Shown here in pieces: positions 7,073 through 16,600 of a stretch of 44,968 bases of DNA (position 1 is the stretch's first letter; every line of letters begins with the position of its first letter). This stretch comes from Bacteroidales bacterium (GTDB lineage Bacteria; Bacteroidota; Bacteroidia; Bacteroidales; Muribaculaceae): positions 1 through 44,968 of the forward strand of contig DXXK01000019.1 of the NCBI GenBank assembly GCA_019416425.1, given 5' to 3'. Under the pieces are notes generated by a model. That model saw nothing but the letters and a program-made list of their open reading frames with translations. It ran no database searches and was not told the DNA's origin. The translations under genes and the position numbers were made by a program.

Positions 7073-9382
7073 TTAAAAGCGGGATTTTTCGGAGTTGCCT
7101 GCACCGATGCCACGGTAACGGTCACGGGTGGTGTTGAAGCGGTACTGGAGAGAGAGCATTATTGATCGACCGGGAGAGAAGTTCTTCTGGACAAGCTTCA
7201 CGGCATCGTTGTACATAATGGCATTGTTGGCGGAGGAGTTGAACAAGTCTTTAGCCTCAAGGGTGACGCTGAAGGTGTTGTTGAAGAATCCCCTGTAAAT
7301 CCTGGCATTGACATACCATGGGGTGTTCGTCAGTTTCATATTTTTGTCCCACACATGTGTCATCAGTTGAGCGTCGACATTAAGCCAGATGTCAAACGGG
7401 AGATGAATTGCGTTCTGCCATTGGAACATAAAGCCCGGAGTATTCATCTTCATAGGCTTGGTGTCAACCGGCAGTGTGAGCCATTGCTTCATCATGCCGA
7501 CGTTCACGCGAGGTTGCCATCCTCCGACTTTGAACTGACCACCTACAAATACCTGAAGATAATGGCGGTGATTTAGATTTGCCGTGCGAATGATGGTTGC
7601 CTCCCCATCAACTCCATAAGGCTCTGTGATGTGATATACACCGTCCTTGAAGTATATATAAGACAACTGAGCGACGAACTGACGCCACTGTGCCATATAT
7701 TCCACAGTCTGGATTTTTGTTGGTTTAAGATACGGGTTACCAGCCTCATAAGTGAGGCGGTTGATATAGCTGACTGCTCCGTCGAGCTGCCCGTAACCGG
7801 GTCGGACGGTTTTGCCTGAGTAGTTCAGTCCCATATGGACATTACCTATCTGAGTGGATACATTCAGCGAGGGGAACAGATTGCTGTAGGTCTTGCTTTG
7901 GACGTCGCGATGCTCTCCCATCTCATAGTAATCGAATTTCACATGCTCATAGCGGAGCCCCACACCGACATTGAAGCGTCCGAATTGCCGCCCAAACTCC
8001 ACAAAAGCGGCGATATTGCTTTCATCCACACGGTTGTCGGCATCGGAAACTTCCGGGATGTTTGCAGTAAAAAGATTTGTAGTTCGCGTGTTAGTGTATT
8101 CCTCGCCAAACCTGATCTGTCCCTGCCAGAGAGGATGACTGACAACTAATTTCTCGGCATACATACGGTTGCGGTTGGTCGATTCAGAGCTTACATTGCG
8201 GTTATCCCCTGTTTCGCTGAGTTCGTCACTCAATGAAAGCTCACGGTTTCTATACCAAAGAAAATCAGCATTAAAATCGAAAGTGAATTTGCCGATAATG
8301 CCGTTATAATAAAGATTGACATTATGGCGCGGTAGTGCCGTAAATCTGTTGTTTACATCAGAATTATAGCAGTCAAGCAATGCGCCGTTCAGACAGACTT
8401 CACTTGGTGTTGTGCCGATAGTATGGTGTCGGTTCCAGCTGTTCTGATAATAAGCGCCGATGCTGTGCTTATCATTGAACATGAAGGAAAAGCCGACTTT
8501 TCCAGTCATGTCGTTGTAGTTCTCTCGCCATATTGTGCGGATTGACTGGTTATATCTTCCTGCCGGTGTCGTGGTCGTCATGTCGTTAAGACGATCATTG
8601 CGGTTATCACCGTACCACCAGCCGTAGTTGACGAAGACTTCAAGACCCCTGGTCCGGTATTTCAGATCTATGGGGTTTCCTGTCCTGAAATAGTTATGAA
8701 AACCATTGTCCGAACGGAGGGTTCCACTAAATCCATCGCCTTTCGGCGGTTTCGTCCGGATGATGATTACAGATTTCACGTTGGCAGCATAAGACGCGCC
8801 GGAATCAGTTATCACCGAGACATTCTTTATGTCATTAGAATTGAGCTGAGTGAGTTCCTGAATGTCGTTGACCTTGCGACCGTTGATGTAGATTGCAGGT
8901 GCTCCTTTGCCGAATACTTCCAGTTTTCCGTCATTCTCCACCACCATCGGCACACGTGTCAACACATCGTTGGCTGTACCTGCGATGGCGAGCGAGCTTC
9001 CCTCGACATTGGTGACGAGTGCATTTCCTTTCATCGTCGTTGAGGGTCGTGTGGCGCGGACTATCACTTCTCCAAGTTCCACCGTAGAAGGCGTAAGCTT
9101 GATTGTCCCCAAATAACCCGAAGCAGGGACCGGGACTACGGCGGTTTCATATCCGACAAAAGAACATTTTGCGGTGAGACTTCCGGCGACATCGGTAGGG
9201 ATAGAGAACATACCGGCCTGGTCGGTGACAGTACCACTTATATAGGTTGAGTCGCGGTACAACACTACGTTGACATAGTCCAGGGGAGCATCGTTTTCCC
9301 CAGCCACTTTACCGGTAATCTCACGTCCATAGACCGTTGCCACGGCCATGAATACCATTATGAGAGTAAGAATCTTTTTCAT
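7073..9382 (-). CDS. Outer-membrane beta-barrel receptor with carboxypeptidase-regulatory-like domain
   Basis: A protein of ~769 aa. It has a signal peptide (MKKILTLIMVFMAVATVYG), then a CarboxypepD_reg-like domain (ITGKVAGENDAPLDYVNVVL... to ~residue 95), a TonB plug-like domain (~98-210: LGEVIVRATRP, LTRVPMVVENDGKLEVFGKG, INGRKVND) and a long OMP_b-brl-type barrel. It ends in a terminal Phe (EKSRF), as expected of a Bam substrate. The frame is open to 9424, but the ATG at 9382 starts the signal peptide and avoids overlap with the upstream stop (9396). It follows a lipoprotein gene by 13 bp, and both use the promoter at 9843-9875. No SusD homologue is present and the ligand is unknown. Confidence 0.88.
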   Translation of the reverse strand: MKKILTLIMVFMAVATVYGREITGKVAGENDAPLDYVNVVLYRDSTYISGTVTDQAGMFSIPTDVAGSLTAKCSFVGYETAVVPVPASGYLGTIKLTPSTVELGEVIVRATRPSTTMKGNALVTNVEGSSLAIAGTANDVLTRVPMVVENDGKLEVFGKGAPAIYINGRKVNDIQELTQLNSNDIKNVSVITDSGASYAANVKSVIIIRTKPPKGDGFSGTLRSDNGFHNYFRTGNPIDLKYRTRGLEVFVNYGWWYGDNRNDRLNDMTTTTPAGRYNQSIRTIWRENYNDMTGKVGFSFMFNDKHSIGAYYQNSWNRHHTIGTTPSEVCLNGALLDCYNSDVNNRFTALPRHNVNLYYNGIIGKFTFDFNADFLWYRNRELSLSDELSETGDNRNVSSESTNRNRMYAEKLVVSHPLWQGQIRFGEEYTNTRTTNLFTANIPEVSDADNRVDESNIAAFVEFGRQFGRFNVGVGLRYEHVKFDYYEMGEHRDVQSKTYSNLFPSLNVSTQIGNVHMGLNYSGKTVRPGYGQLDGAVSYINRLTYEAGNPYLKPTKIQTVEYMAQWRQFVAQLSYIYFKDGVYHITEPYGVDGEATIIRTANLNHRHYLQVFVGGQFKVGGWQPRVNVGMMKQWLTLPVDTKPMKMNTPGFMFQWQNAIHLPFDIWLNVDAQLMTHVWDKNMKLTNTPWYVNARIYRGFFNNTFSVTLEAKDLFNSSANNAIMYNDAVKLVQKNFSPGRSIMLSLQYRFNTTRDRYRGIGAGNSEKSRF

Positions 9383-9395
9383 ATAGCGTCTGCAT

Positions 9396-9812
9396 TTATT
9401 TATTTCTAAGTTCAATAAGAGCATCTATCAGGCTGCCGTCCATGTCGATGCCTTTTTCTTCCATCTTGTCGCTCACCTTTTGTTTGATATCACCAAGGAT
9501 GCGTGTGTCCATTTCCTCCCAGGAATAAATCTCTGAGCAGTCATCATTAGTAGTGACACGCGCATTATATTCAGTGCGGTTGCCGACAGAATCAGTGACA
9601 TAGCATATAATCACTGTCTGGAATTTGTCACCATCAAGTTCACGTGCATATGACTTGCCTACGTACTGGATGCCGGGAACGGAGTCAAGACGGGCAAGAG
9701 TCGCCTGTTCAAGATTCCTGTCACGCAGATATCCTTTCCTTGGAGAACATGAGGCGATGGCGAATGACACCATCAGAATGAGAAGCGCGAGAGTGCAGTT
9801 TTTTGTCTTCAT
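9396..9812 (-). CDS. Small lipoprotein preceding the beta-barrel receptor
   Basis: A 138-aa lipoprotein with type II signal peptide MKTKNCTLALLILMVSFAIA and lipobox cysteine C22 (IASC). The mature part has a beta-rich region (VIICYVTDSVGNRTEYNARVT) and a charged, Lys/Glu-rich C-terminal helix. The ATG at 9812 is chosen over the open frame to 9896 because it starts the signal peptide and lies just downstream of a well-formed promoter. It forms a two-gene unit with the beta-barrel gene, mirroring the barrel and lipoprotein pair in the sigma operon. I do not recognise the family. Confidence 0.8.
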   Translation of the reverse strand: MKTKNCTLALLILMVSFAIASCSPRKGYLRDRNLEQATLARLDSVPGIQYVGKSYARELDGDKFQTVIICYVTDSVGNRTEYNARVTTNDDCSEIYSWEEMDTRILGDIKQKVSDKMEEKGIDMDGSLIDALIELRNK

Positions 9813-9842
9813 TCCACATCTGGTTTTAATGATTTTCTGATG

Positions 9843-9875
9843 CAAAATTACATCCAAAACGATTTTAACACCAAA
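9843..9875 (-). promoter_or_regulatory. Bacteroidota promoter for the lipoprotein/beta-barrel unit
   Basis: On the minus strand, TTTG (9875-9872), a 21-bp spacer and TAATTTTG (9850-9843) match the primary-sigma consensus TTTG-N19-21-TAnnTTTG. The box lies about 30 bp upstream of the start at 9812. Confidence 0.8.
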
Positions 9876-9895
9876 TATAAAAGTCTTAATACGCA

Positions 9896-9929
9896 AGATG
9901 CAACCCGCTGAAATTCAGGGGTTGCATCT
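9896..9929 (-). terminator. Hairpin terminator after the TPR/HTH regulator gene
   Basis: An 11-bp perfect stem (AGATGCAACCC at 9896-9906 with GGGTTGCATCT at 9919-9929) extended inward by a G-G mismatch and a further CTGA/TCAG pairing. It lies 42 bp beyond the stop at 9972. The T-run is weak. It would end the long ddl-to-regulator transcript. Confidence 0.6.
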
Positions 9930-9971
9930 CGTAAAAGTCTTAATGAAGCCTTGTGCCGTCTTAACGGGCTC

Positions 9972-11630
9972 TTAATCCTTGACCCGGTTTTTAAGGAACG
10001 CCACAATATCTTCCTTTTCGGGCACTCCGAGCTTCTTTCGTATTGACGATTTGCGGACATAGATTGTGGAGGTAGTCTGACTTGTTATAACGCTAATCTC
10101 CTTTGTCGAGAATCCGGCTACCATCAGAACAATAATCTGCTCCTCTTTCGGAGTAAGCTTTTCTCCATATTGACTGTGAAGTTTGCTATAAAACCCAGTA
10201 TAAAGGCTGTCGATCATCTCGAATACCTTACCCCACTCAACGAGTTCTCCGTTGGTTTCACCGTCGATAGCTGAGATTTTGCGCAGCATCTCGCGGTTCT
10301 GTTCAGTTGGTGTCTCTGCTACCATCTTGATAATGCCGAGTTGTTTGAGCATTGCGCCGCGGAGAGCAGATGAATCTGTAGTTCCAGGTTCCTTCATTGG
10401 TGAGGCTTTGTATTCGTCCACCATTTTCTGCAGCGCTTCAATACGCTCCTCGTTATCGCGCTCACGCTGACGTCGGGCTCTGATGATCCATGCACTGCAG
10501 CCGAGTATTATAAGTGCGACAAGACTTATAACAAGGATAATTACTGTCTTCTGTCGGTTTCCAGCCTTAAGGGCCAATGCTCTGTTCTGCTGATTCAGGG
10601 CACCTCTCTCCGATTCCCATTGTGAGGCTTTCATACGGTTGAAACGCTCGTTCTGTCGGTTATTGAGGCCAGTAATCTGTATCAGCTTTACGCGTCCGGT
10701 TCGCTTTAAGTCTAGCATTGCATGGAGCATATTGCTGTAGCTGCGGAAGTAGGAATCGTCATCGCCTCTCATTTTGTGGGCAAGACTGTCGGCGATTGCA
10801 ATATGGCTGACCGCACGGCTCACATCTCCACGGTTCAAAGCATTCAAAGCGTATTGGAAATGAAGCAAGTCGGCGCCGCCGTTCTCAGGTCCGGCCTTTC
10901 TGAATATTTCGCCTATAAGGCTGTCGCTTTCGTCCTCACGCCCCGCTTCACTGAGAAGTTGAGCGCGTTCGACTGTAAACTGAAACTCCCAGTCTCCCCA
11001 CTTGTGTCTGCGGGCATATTCGATAAGTTCTGTATCTATACTTAAAGCAGAGTCTACCTTACCGGCATATAAGTATCCTCCCATAAGCATATACTTCGCT
11101 TCAAACTGACGGAGGCTATCAGTCTCCATCTGATAAAGCCTTTTGGCCAGCGGTATAATCTGTTGCCCCTGATACTCAGACGCTCCGAGTAAGACACGGA
11201 TTCGATGTATCTGTGTCATTAACGAGTCAGGCACATCATGCAACCCCGCAAGAGAGTCGAGTATTGCGATGGAGCCCGGGGTGTCATCGATCCAGAATCT
11301 GTACCATGCAAGCGCCAAACCGCTGCGCATATCTTTAACAATGTCTTTACCTCGATAATAATTGTGAGCAAAGGAAATCAACGAGTCCGCGATCATGGAG
11401 CGGTTGGCCTTCAGGTGACTGTAAGCCCTGAGATAATGGAATTTTGCCTTTAAGGAGTCAACCTTGAGGTCAGACGAATCTATCGCCTCCAGAATAGCCA
11501 ATGCGCTGTCCGAATCGCTCTGCATCAGCTTCTCGGCGTTGCTTATCTCCTTATCATGACGTGACTCCGACCTGAAACACGATGCAAGCGCCACAATGGC
11601 CAACAACAGATATATCGCTTTCCTCATCAT
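9972..11630 (-). CDS. Membrane-anchored TPR protein with C-terminal LuxR/GerE-like HTH
   Basis: A protein of ~552 aa. The N-terminus reads as a lipoprotein or signal-anchor sequence (MMRKAIYLLLAIVALASC, Cys18). Residues ~30-340 are helical TPR-like repeats. A transmembrane helix lies at ~360-382 (VIILVISLVALIILGCSAWI), then a charged linker, then a helix-turn-helix at ~485-547 (LTPKEEQIIVLMVAGFSTKEISVITSQ...) of LuxR/GerE type. The topology suggests a periplasmic TPR sensor and a cytoplasmic DNA-binding domain in one chain. It is the last gene of the ddl-ileS-lspA-DUF4296-FMN_bind run and faces the lipoprotein/beta-barrel unit, a plausible target. The start is ATG 11630 or 11627. The HTH call is solid; the target is inferred. 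Confidence 0.82.
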   Translation of the reverse strand: MMRKAIYLLLAIVALASCFRSESRHDKEISNAEKLMQSDSDSALAILEAIDSSDLKVDSLKAKFHYLRAYSHLKANRSMIADSLISFAHNYYRGKDIVKDMRSGLALAWYRFWIDDTPGSIAILDSLAGLHDVPDSLMTQIHRIRVLLGASEYQGQQIIPLAKRLYQMETDSLRQFEAKYMLMGGYLYAGKVDSALSIDTELIEYARRHKWGDWEFQFTVERAQLLSEAGREDESDSLIGEIFRKAGPENGGADLLHFQYALNALNRGDVSRAVSHIAIADSLAHKMRGDDDSYFRSYSNMLHAMLDLKRTGRVKLIQITGLNNRQNERFNRMKASQWESERGALNQQNRALALKAGNRQKTVIILVISLVALIILGCSAWIIRARRQRERDNEERIEALQKMVDEYKASPMKEPGTTDSSALRGAMLKQLGIIKMVAETPTEQNREMLRKISAIDGETNGELVEWGKVFEMIDSLYTGFYSKLHSQYGEKLTPKEEQIIVLMVAGFSTKEISVITSQTTSTIYVRKSSIRKKLGVPEKEDIVAFLKNRVKD

Positions 11631-11662
11631 AATTGTCCGAAATAATAGCAAACCTATTTTTC

Positions 11663-12118
11663 CTATTTGGCTTTGGCTGACTTTGTTTCTGCTTCGGCGA
11701 TTGCCTTCTTGATGCCGAGCTGGATGTTGGAGATTGCCGCACGCGAGGTATAGGTGGCGCCGGAAACAGCATCGGGAGTAATCTTGGATGCTTCCTTCAA
11801 CGTCTTGCCCTTGTAGGATTTGAACAGTCCGGACTGAACCACACGGTAAAAATATCGTGGAGTCTCGCTATTCGGCAGCGGAACGATGGAATCAATGACA
11901 TTGCCGGTGATGTGAATGCTTACCGGTACCGGGCCACGGTAGCCACGGATGTCCTTGCCGATCTCTGTCGTATTCACGACAGTCTTCTTACCCTTATGCG
12001 ACTTGGCAGCACTGCTGGAGAAACTCTGGCAGAACACCAATACCAGAGCACAACATAAGGTCAGACAATACGACATCGAAATCATCTTGTGTCGTGCCGA
12101 TTTCTCTGTATTTTTCAT
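11663..12118 (-). CDS. Exported FMN-binding domain protein
   Basis: A protein of ~151 aa. A hydrophobic N-terminal segment (ISMSYCLTLCCALVLVFCQSF) is a signal peptide or anchor, followed by an FMN_bind domain of the RnfG/NqrC kind. The SGATYTS motif near residue ~118 contains the threonine that in this family is esterified to FMN by ApbE. This suggests a periplasmic electron carrier. No ApbE, Rnf/Nqr subunit or reductase gene is adjacent; instead it lies between a DUF4296 lipoprotein and a TPR/HTH regulator. ATGs at 12118 and 12124 both fit just after the previous stop (12126). The C-terminus is Lys/Ala-rich (AEAETKSAKAK). Confidence 0.82.
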   Translation of the reverse strand: MKNTEKSARHKMISMSYCLTLCCALVLVFCQSFSSSAAKSHKGKKTVVNTTEIGKDIRGYRGPVPVSIHITGNVIDSIVPLPNSETPRYFYRVVQSGLFKSYKGKTLKEASKITPDAVSGATYTSRAAISNIQLGIKKAIAEAETKSAKAK

Positions 12119-12125
12119 ACGCATT

Positions 12126-12986
12126 CTATTTAAGTTTTGTTGATACATTAGGACTATCCTTAGCCCTCAGGCTGTCGGCAACCTCACTCTTGTTCGTCGG
12201 TTTCGGTCTGGAGGGCTTACCGATGAAACGCTGCGAGTTGATCTTATAATACTGGGTAGAATCGACGGGGCGGGGCATCAGGACAATCGAATCCATGAAC
12301 ACCGGCATGTCCTTGGTGTCCTTGACCGAGAAGAAACCGAACACTCGGTTTACCACACGCCCGGTATCGGTCTGGAGAGTCGCCTCAAGCCGTTTCTGCC
12401 CGCTCATGCTCCTGTTCACATATGCCACATTGCCGTCGGCATACTCCACACCGAGCATCATCATGGATTCCACCGGCTCACGCAATTTCATGCTCCATGA
12501 CATAGACGAGCCCTTTGCGATATCCGAGGTGGGCAACGAGAAGTCCAAGATGTTGCTGCCCGATCTCTCCCATATGACAGCCGTACGTTTATATGGCCAG
12601 ATATCATCGATGGTGGTCTGCTGCTCCACGACTCCGCCACCCTTCCGCGCCAGATCCTTCTGACGTTTGACCAGCTCACGGTTCACCTCATCGTCAAGTT
12701 TATAATACTCATCGATGTTGCGGCCATACCAGTTCATTGTCGAGTCGAATTCCTCGCGCGTCACACCATGCCTCTTCAATATGCCTGCAGTCAGCTCGGC
12801 CCGGTACTCCGAAGGATTCTGTTCACCAGGCTGGGTCTGGACATATGCCTCGGCCAGCTCCATGTCGGCTACTACAGCGGCCATCTTGGAATTGGACAGC
12901 ACCTTCTTGGGACGGCGCACGCATCCTCCGGCCATGACAACAGCCACGACAATCAAACCGATTCCTACCGTCCTATGCCATCCCAT
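12126..12986 (-). CDS. DUF4296 lipoprotein
   Basis: A lipoprotein of 286 aa with signal peptide MGWHRTVGIGLIVVAVVMAG and lipobox cysteine C22. An N-terminal helical DUF4296 domain (MAAVVADMELAEAYVQTQ ... HGVTREEFDSTMNWY, residues ~33-110) is followed by a beta-rich C-terminal region with no recognised fold. DUF4296 genes next to lspA are a recurring Bacteroidota arrangement; the function is unknown, but the link to the lipoprotein peptidase is conserved. The ATG at 12986 follows the lspA stop by one base, implying translational coupling. The frame is open to 13043, but the chosen start begins the signal peptide. Confidence 0.82.
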   Translation of the reverse strand: MGWHRTVGIGLIVVAVVMAGGCVRRPKKVLSNSKMAAVVADMELAEAYVQTQPGEQNPSEYRAELTAGILKRHGVTREEFDSTMNWYGRNIDEYYKLDDEVNRELVKRQKDLARKGGGVVEQQTTIDDIWPYKRTAVIWERSGSNILDFSLPTSDIAKGSSMSWSMKLREPVESMMMLGVEYADGNVAYVNRSMSGQKRLEATLQTDTGRVVNRVFGFFSVKDTKDMPVFMDSIVLMPRPVDSTQYYKINSQRFIGKPSRPKPTNKSEVADSLRAKDSPNVSTKLK

Positions 12987-12987
12987 A

Positions 12988-13644
12988 TCAATCTTTAGAC
13001 TTTTTATACTTTTTCTCCGATTTGAACAGCTTGTTGTAGGCAATACCCGTATCCTTGCTGTAGAAAAATATCAGCAACGCCACGCCCACGCATATCGCCG
13101 AATCGGCAAGATTGAATATATAAGCGAAGAATTCATAAAACTTACCGCCAACAAACGGCACCCAGTCAGGCCATGTGAACTCAAAGAACGGGAAATACAG
13201 CATATCGACCACCCGTCCCTCGAACCATGTGGAATATCCTCCATCCGGTGGGAACATTACTGCCGTAGCAGGCGGATAGGGATTGTCGAAAATCACGCCA
13301 TAGAAGACGCAGTCTATGATGTTTCCCGCCGCTCCGGCCGCAATCAGGGCAACCGCCACCAGGAATCCCATCCGGAGGTCAGCGAACCGGCACATTTTGA
13401 CCAGTCCCCAGATCAGGAATCCGACCACCAGGATGCGTCCGAACGTCAACACAAGCTTGTTCCACAGTTCCATGCCGAAAGCCATGCCGTTGTTCTCGAT
13501 GAACTTCAGATGGAACCAAGAGGTTATGGGCAAGTCCTCGCCCATGTAGAACGAGGTCTTGACCCATATCTTAAGCGCCTGGTCGCAGACTATCACCGCG
13601 GCGATGACGGCGGTCAACAGCCACGCCGACCTGCGCGCACGCAT
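12988..13644 (-). CDS. lspA: Lipoprotein signal peptidase (signal peptidase II)
   Basis: An inner-membrane aspartic peptidase that cleaves prolipoprotein signal peptides before the lipidated cysteine. Four transmembrane helices are predicted. The two catalytic aspartates lie in the GRVVDMLYFP and FNLADSAI motifs, and GNIIDCVFYG is the Bacteroidota form of the GNxxDR motif. At ~218 aa it is longer than the E. coli enzyme (164 aa), mainly because of a periplasmic insert (PYPPATAVMFPPDGGYSTWF). The ATG at 13644 (MRARRSAWLL) avoids overlapping ileS; an ATG at 13671 would overlap the ileS end by 23 bp. Its substrates would include the several lipoproteins in this window. Confidence 0.93.
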   Translation of the reverse strand: MRARRSAWLLTAVIAAVIVCDQALKIWVKTSFYMGEDLPITSWFHLKFIENNGMAFGMELWNKLVLTFGRILVVGFLIWGLVKMCRFADLRMGFLVAVALIAAGAAGNIIDCVFYGVIFDNPYPPATAVMFPPDGGYSTWFEGRVVDMLYFPFFEFTWPDWVPFVGGKFYEFFAYIFNLADSAICVGVALLIFFYSKDTGIAYNKLFKSEKKYKKSKD

Positions 13645-13648
13645 ATCA

Positions 13649-16600
13649 TCAATCACGTGTGACTCTTGCATTGATTATCTTTCCGTCAATGTCCAGTGCA
13701 TTCACATTGTCGCCCTGAAGGTCCTCCACCAGCACGACCTCATTAGCCAGAACCTGATCCGCCAGATATTGACCGAAACCGGCCAAGGCCTCGCGAACAT
13801 CAGGCACATCCTGCAGCTCGACACGGACACGGTCCGTTATCTCGAACTTGCTGTCTTTACGGATGTTCTGAATACGATTCACCAGCTCACGAGCCATTCC
13901 CTCGTTGCGCAGCTCGGGAGTAACTGTCACATCCAGAGCCACGGTCAGGTCTCCGTCGCTGGAAACCTGCCATCCGGGGACGTCCTCGGCCGAGATCTCC
14001 ACATCGTCAAGAGTAACGACAGGTGCTCCCGGCAGCTCCGCGAACGTGAAGCTTCCCTCACGCTCCAGCTGGGCGATCTGTTTCTGATCCATTGCCATGA
14101 TGGACTTGCCCAGGTCCTTCATGATCTTACCGTAACGCGGACCGAGTTTCTTGAAGTCGGCCTTGATGCGCTTCACCAGACCGCTCTCCTCATTGCTTAC
14201 AAGCTTCAGCTCCTTGACGTTCACCTCGTTAAGGATTATGTCCTTGACGGCCTCCAGATCCTTGCGCTGACGCTCGTCGGCGACAGGAATCAGAAGGGTC
14301 TGCAGCGGCTGACGCACCTTCAGATTGACCTTGCGGCGCAGAGCCAGTACCGAAGAGGTGCTGTCCTGGGCCATACCCATCCGCTCCTCAAGCGCGCCGT
14401 CAATCAAAGCCGAATCGCTGGCGGGGAAGTCGGCAAGATGCACAGAGGCATATCCGCCCTCCTCCATCGCGGGAGCCATCAGATCGCCGTACAGGCGGTC
14501 ACTATAGAAAGGCGAGAAGGGAGCCATCAGCAGCGCGATGGTCTTAAGGCTCTCGTAAAGGGTCTGGTAAGCGGCCAGCTTATCTGTATCCATCTCACCG
14601 GCCCAGAAACGGCGACGGTTCAGACGAACATACCAGTTGGACAGATGGTCGTTGACGAACTCATCGATTGCTCGTGCGGCGCGGGTCGGCTCGTAATCGT
14701 CAAGGTCAGCGGTAACCTCCGCCACGAGCGAGTTCAGACGCGACAGAATCCAGCGGTCTATCTCCGGACGCTCGGACACTGGGACCTGAGCCTCGGTACC
14801 GGTGAAGCCGTCCACGTTGGCGTACTGCGCGAAGAACTTATATGTGTTGTACAGCGTGCCGAACAGCTTGCGGCTTACCTCGGCCACGCCGGCCTCATCG
14901 TATTTCAGGTTATCCCAAGGCGATGAGTTGCTGATCATGTACCAACGCACGGGGTCAACGCCGAAACGCTCGATATTGTCGAACGGATTGATGGCGTTGC
15001 CCAGACGCTTTGACATCTTCTGACCATTCTTGTCCAGTACCAGACCGTTCGAGATAACAGCCTTGTAGGCCACGGAATCGAACACCATTCCGGCAATGGC
15101 ATGCAATGTGAAGAACCATCCGCGTGTCTGGTCCACACCCTCGGCGATGAAGTCGGCAGGGTAGACCTCGCCGTCGTCCAGCAGCATCTTGTTCTCAAAC
15201 GGATAGTGGATTTGAGCGTAAGGCATGGCACCCGAGTCGAACCACACGTCAATCAGGTCCAGCTCGCGGTGCATAGGCTTGCCCGAGGGGGATACGAGCA
15301 CGATGCGATCCACATAAGGTCGGTGCATGTCGATGTGCTTATAGTTCTCGTCGCTCATGTCGCCCGGAACGAAACCACCCGCAGTCACGGGATTCTCAGC
15401 CATGACGCCGGCGGCCACAGCCTTATCAATCTCATTGCTCAGTTCCTCGAAGCTGCCGATGATGATTTCCTCGGCGCCATCCTCTGTGCGCCAGATGGGC
15501 AGAGGCGTTCCCCAATAACGTGAACGTGACAGGTTCCAGTCCTGTACATTCTCCAGCCACTTGCCGAAGCGGCCCGAACCGGTCGATGCAGGCTTCCACT
15601 TGATTGTATCGTTGAGCTCGATCAGACGGCCGCGCGCCTCGGGAGTGCGGATGAACCAGCTGTCCAGAGGATAGTACAGGATAGGCTTGTCGGTACGCCA
15701 GCAGTGGGGATAGTTGTGGACATGCTTCTCGGTGCGGAAGGCCTTGCCCTCCTGCTTCAGCTCCACACACAGCTCGACGTTCAGGTCATCGGCCGACGCG
15801 GCTGCCTTCTCGTCATACTTGCCTCCCTCGTTGAACTTCGGGTCGTAAGCATTCTTGACATAGGCACCGGCATGCTTGGAGTAGAGTTCCACGTCCATGC
15901 ACTTCTCAATGAACGATTCCGCAAGGTCCTCGATCGGGAAGAAACAGCCGGTTAGGTCCACCATCGGGCGGGTCTCCCCCTTCTTGGTGAGCATATAGAG
16001 CGCGGGTACGTTTGCCAGCTTGGCCACCTTGGCGTCATCGGCACCGAACGTCGGCGCTATGTGCACGATACCTGTACCGTCATCAGTGGAGACGTAGTCG
16101 CCGGGTATTACGCGGAATGCCTCGTCGGCAATCTCCACGAATGTGTAACGGTCCACGTTATATGTCTTCTCGGGATGCTTCTCGGCATACTCACGCACAT
16201 AAGCAGGTGAATGCGAGTCAACTTTCTCCGTGGGCTTCACCCACGGCATCAGCTGGCGGTAGCGCATGCCTACCAGTTCCTGACCGGTCCAGCGGCCCAC
16301 GATGCGGTAAGGCAACAGTTTCATGCCAGGCTTCCAGGCCTCCATATCGGCCTCGGAGCCTTCCTTCTTGAAGTAGGATCCAACCAGGTCCTCGCACATC
16401 ACGGCCGTGATCTTCTCGCCCGTGTAAGGATTGTAGGTCTGTACGCCGACATAGTTGAAACGCGGGCCGACGCAAAGGGCGGTGTTCGAAGGCAGAGTCC
16501 AGGGCGTCGTGGTCCATGCCAGGAAGCAGGGACGGCCCCACCGTGTCATCTCCGGCTTCGGATCCACGATGTCGAACATCACCGTAGCGGTCAGGTCCTT

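Noticed and set aside
13559..14926. A 455-codon plus-strand open frame opposite the 3' part of ileS
   Set aside because: It is antisense to a firmly identified gene; its Leu/His-rich translation with no domain is typical of the complement of GC-rich coding DNA.
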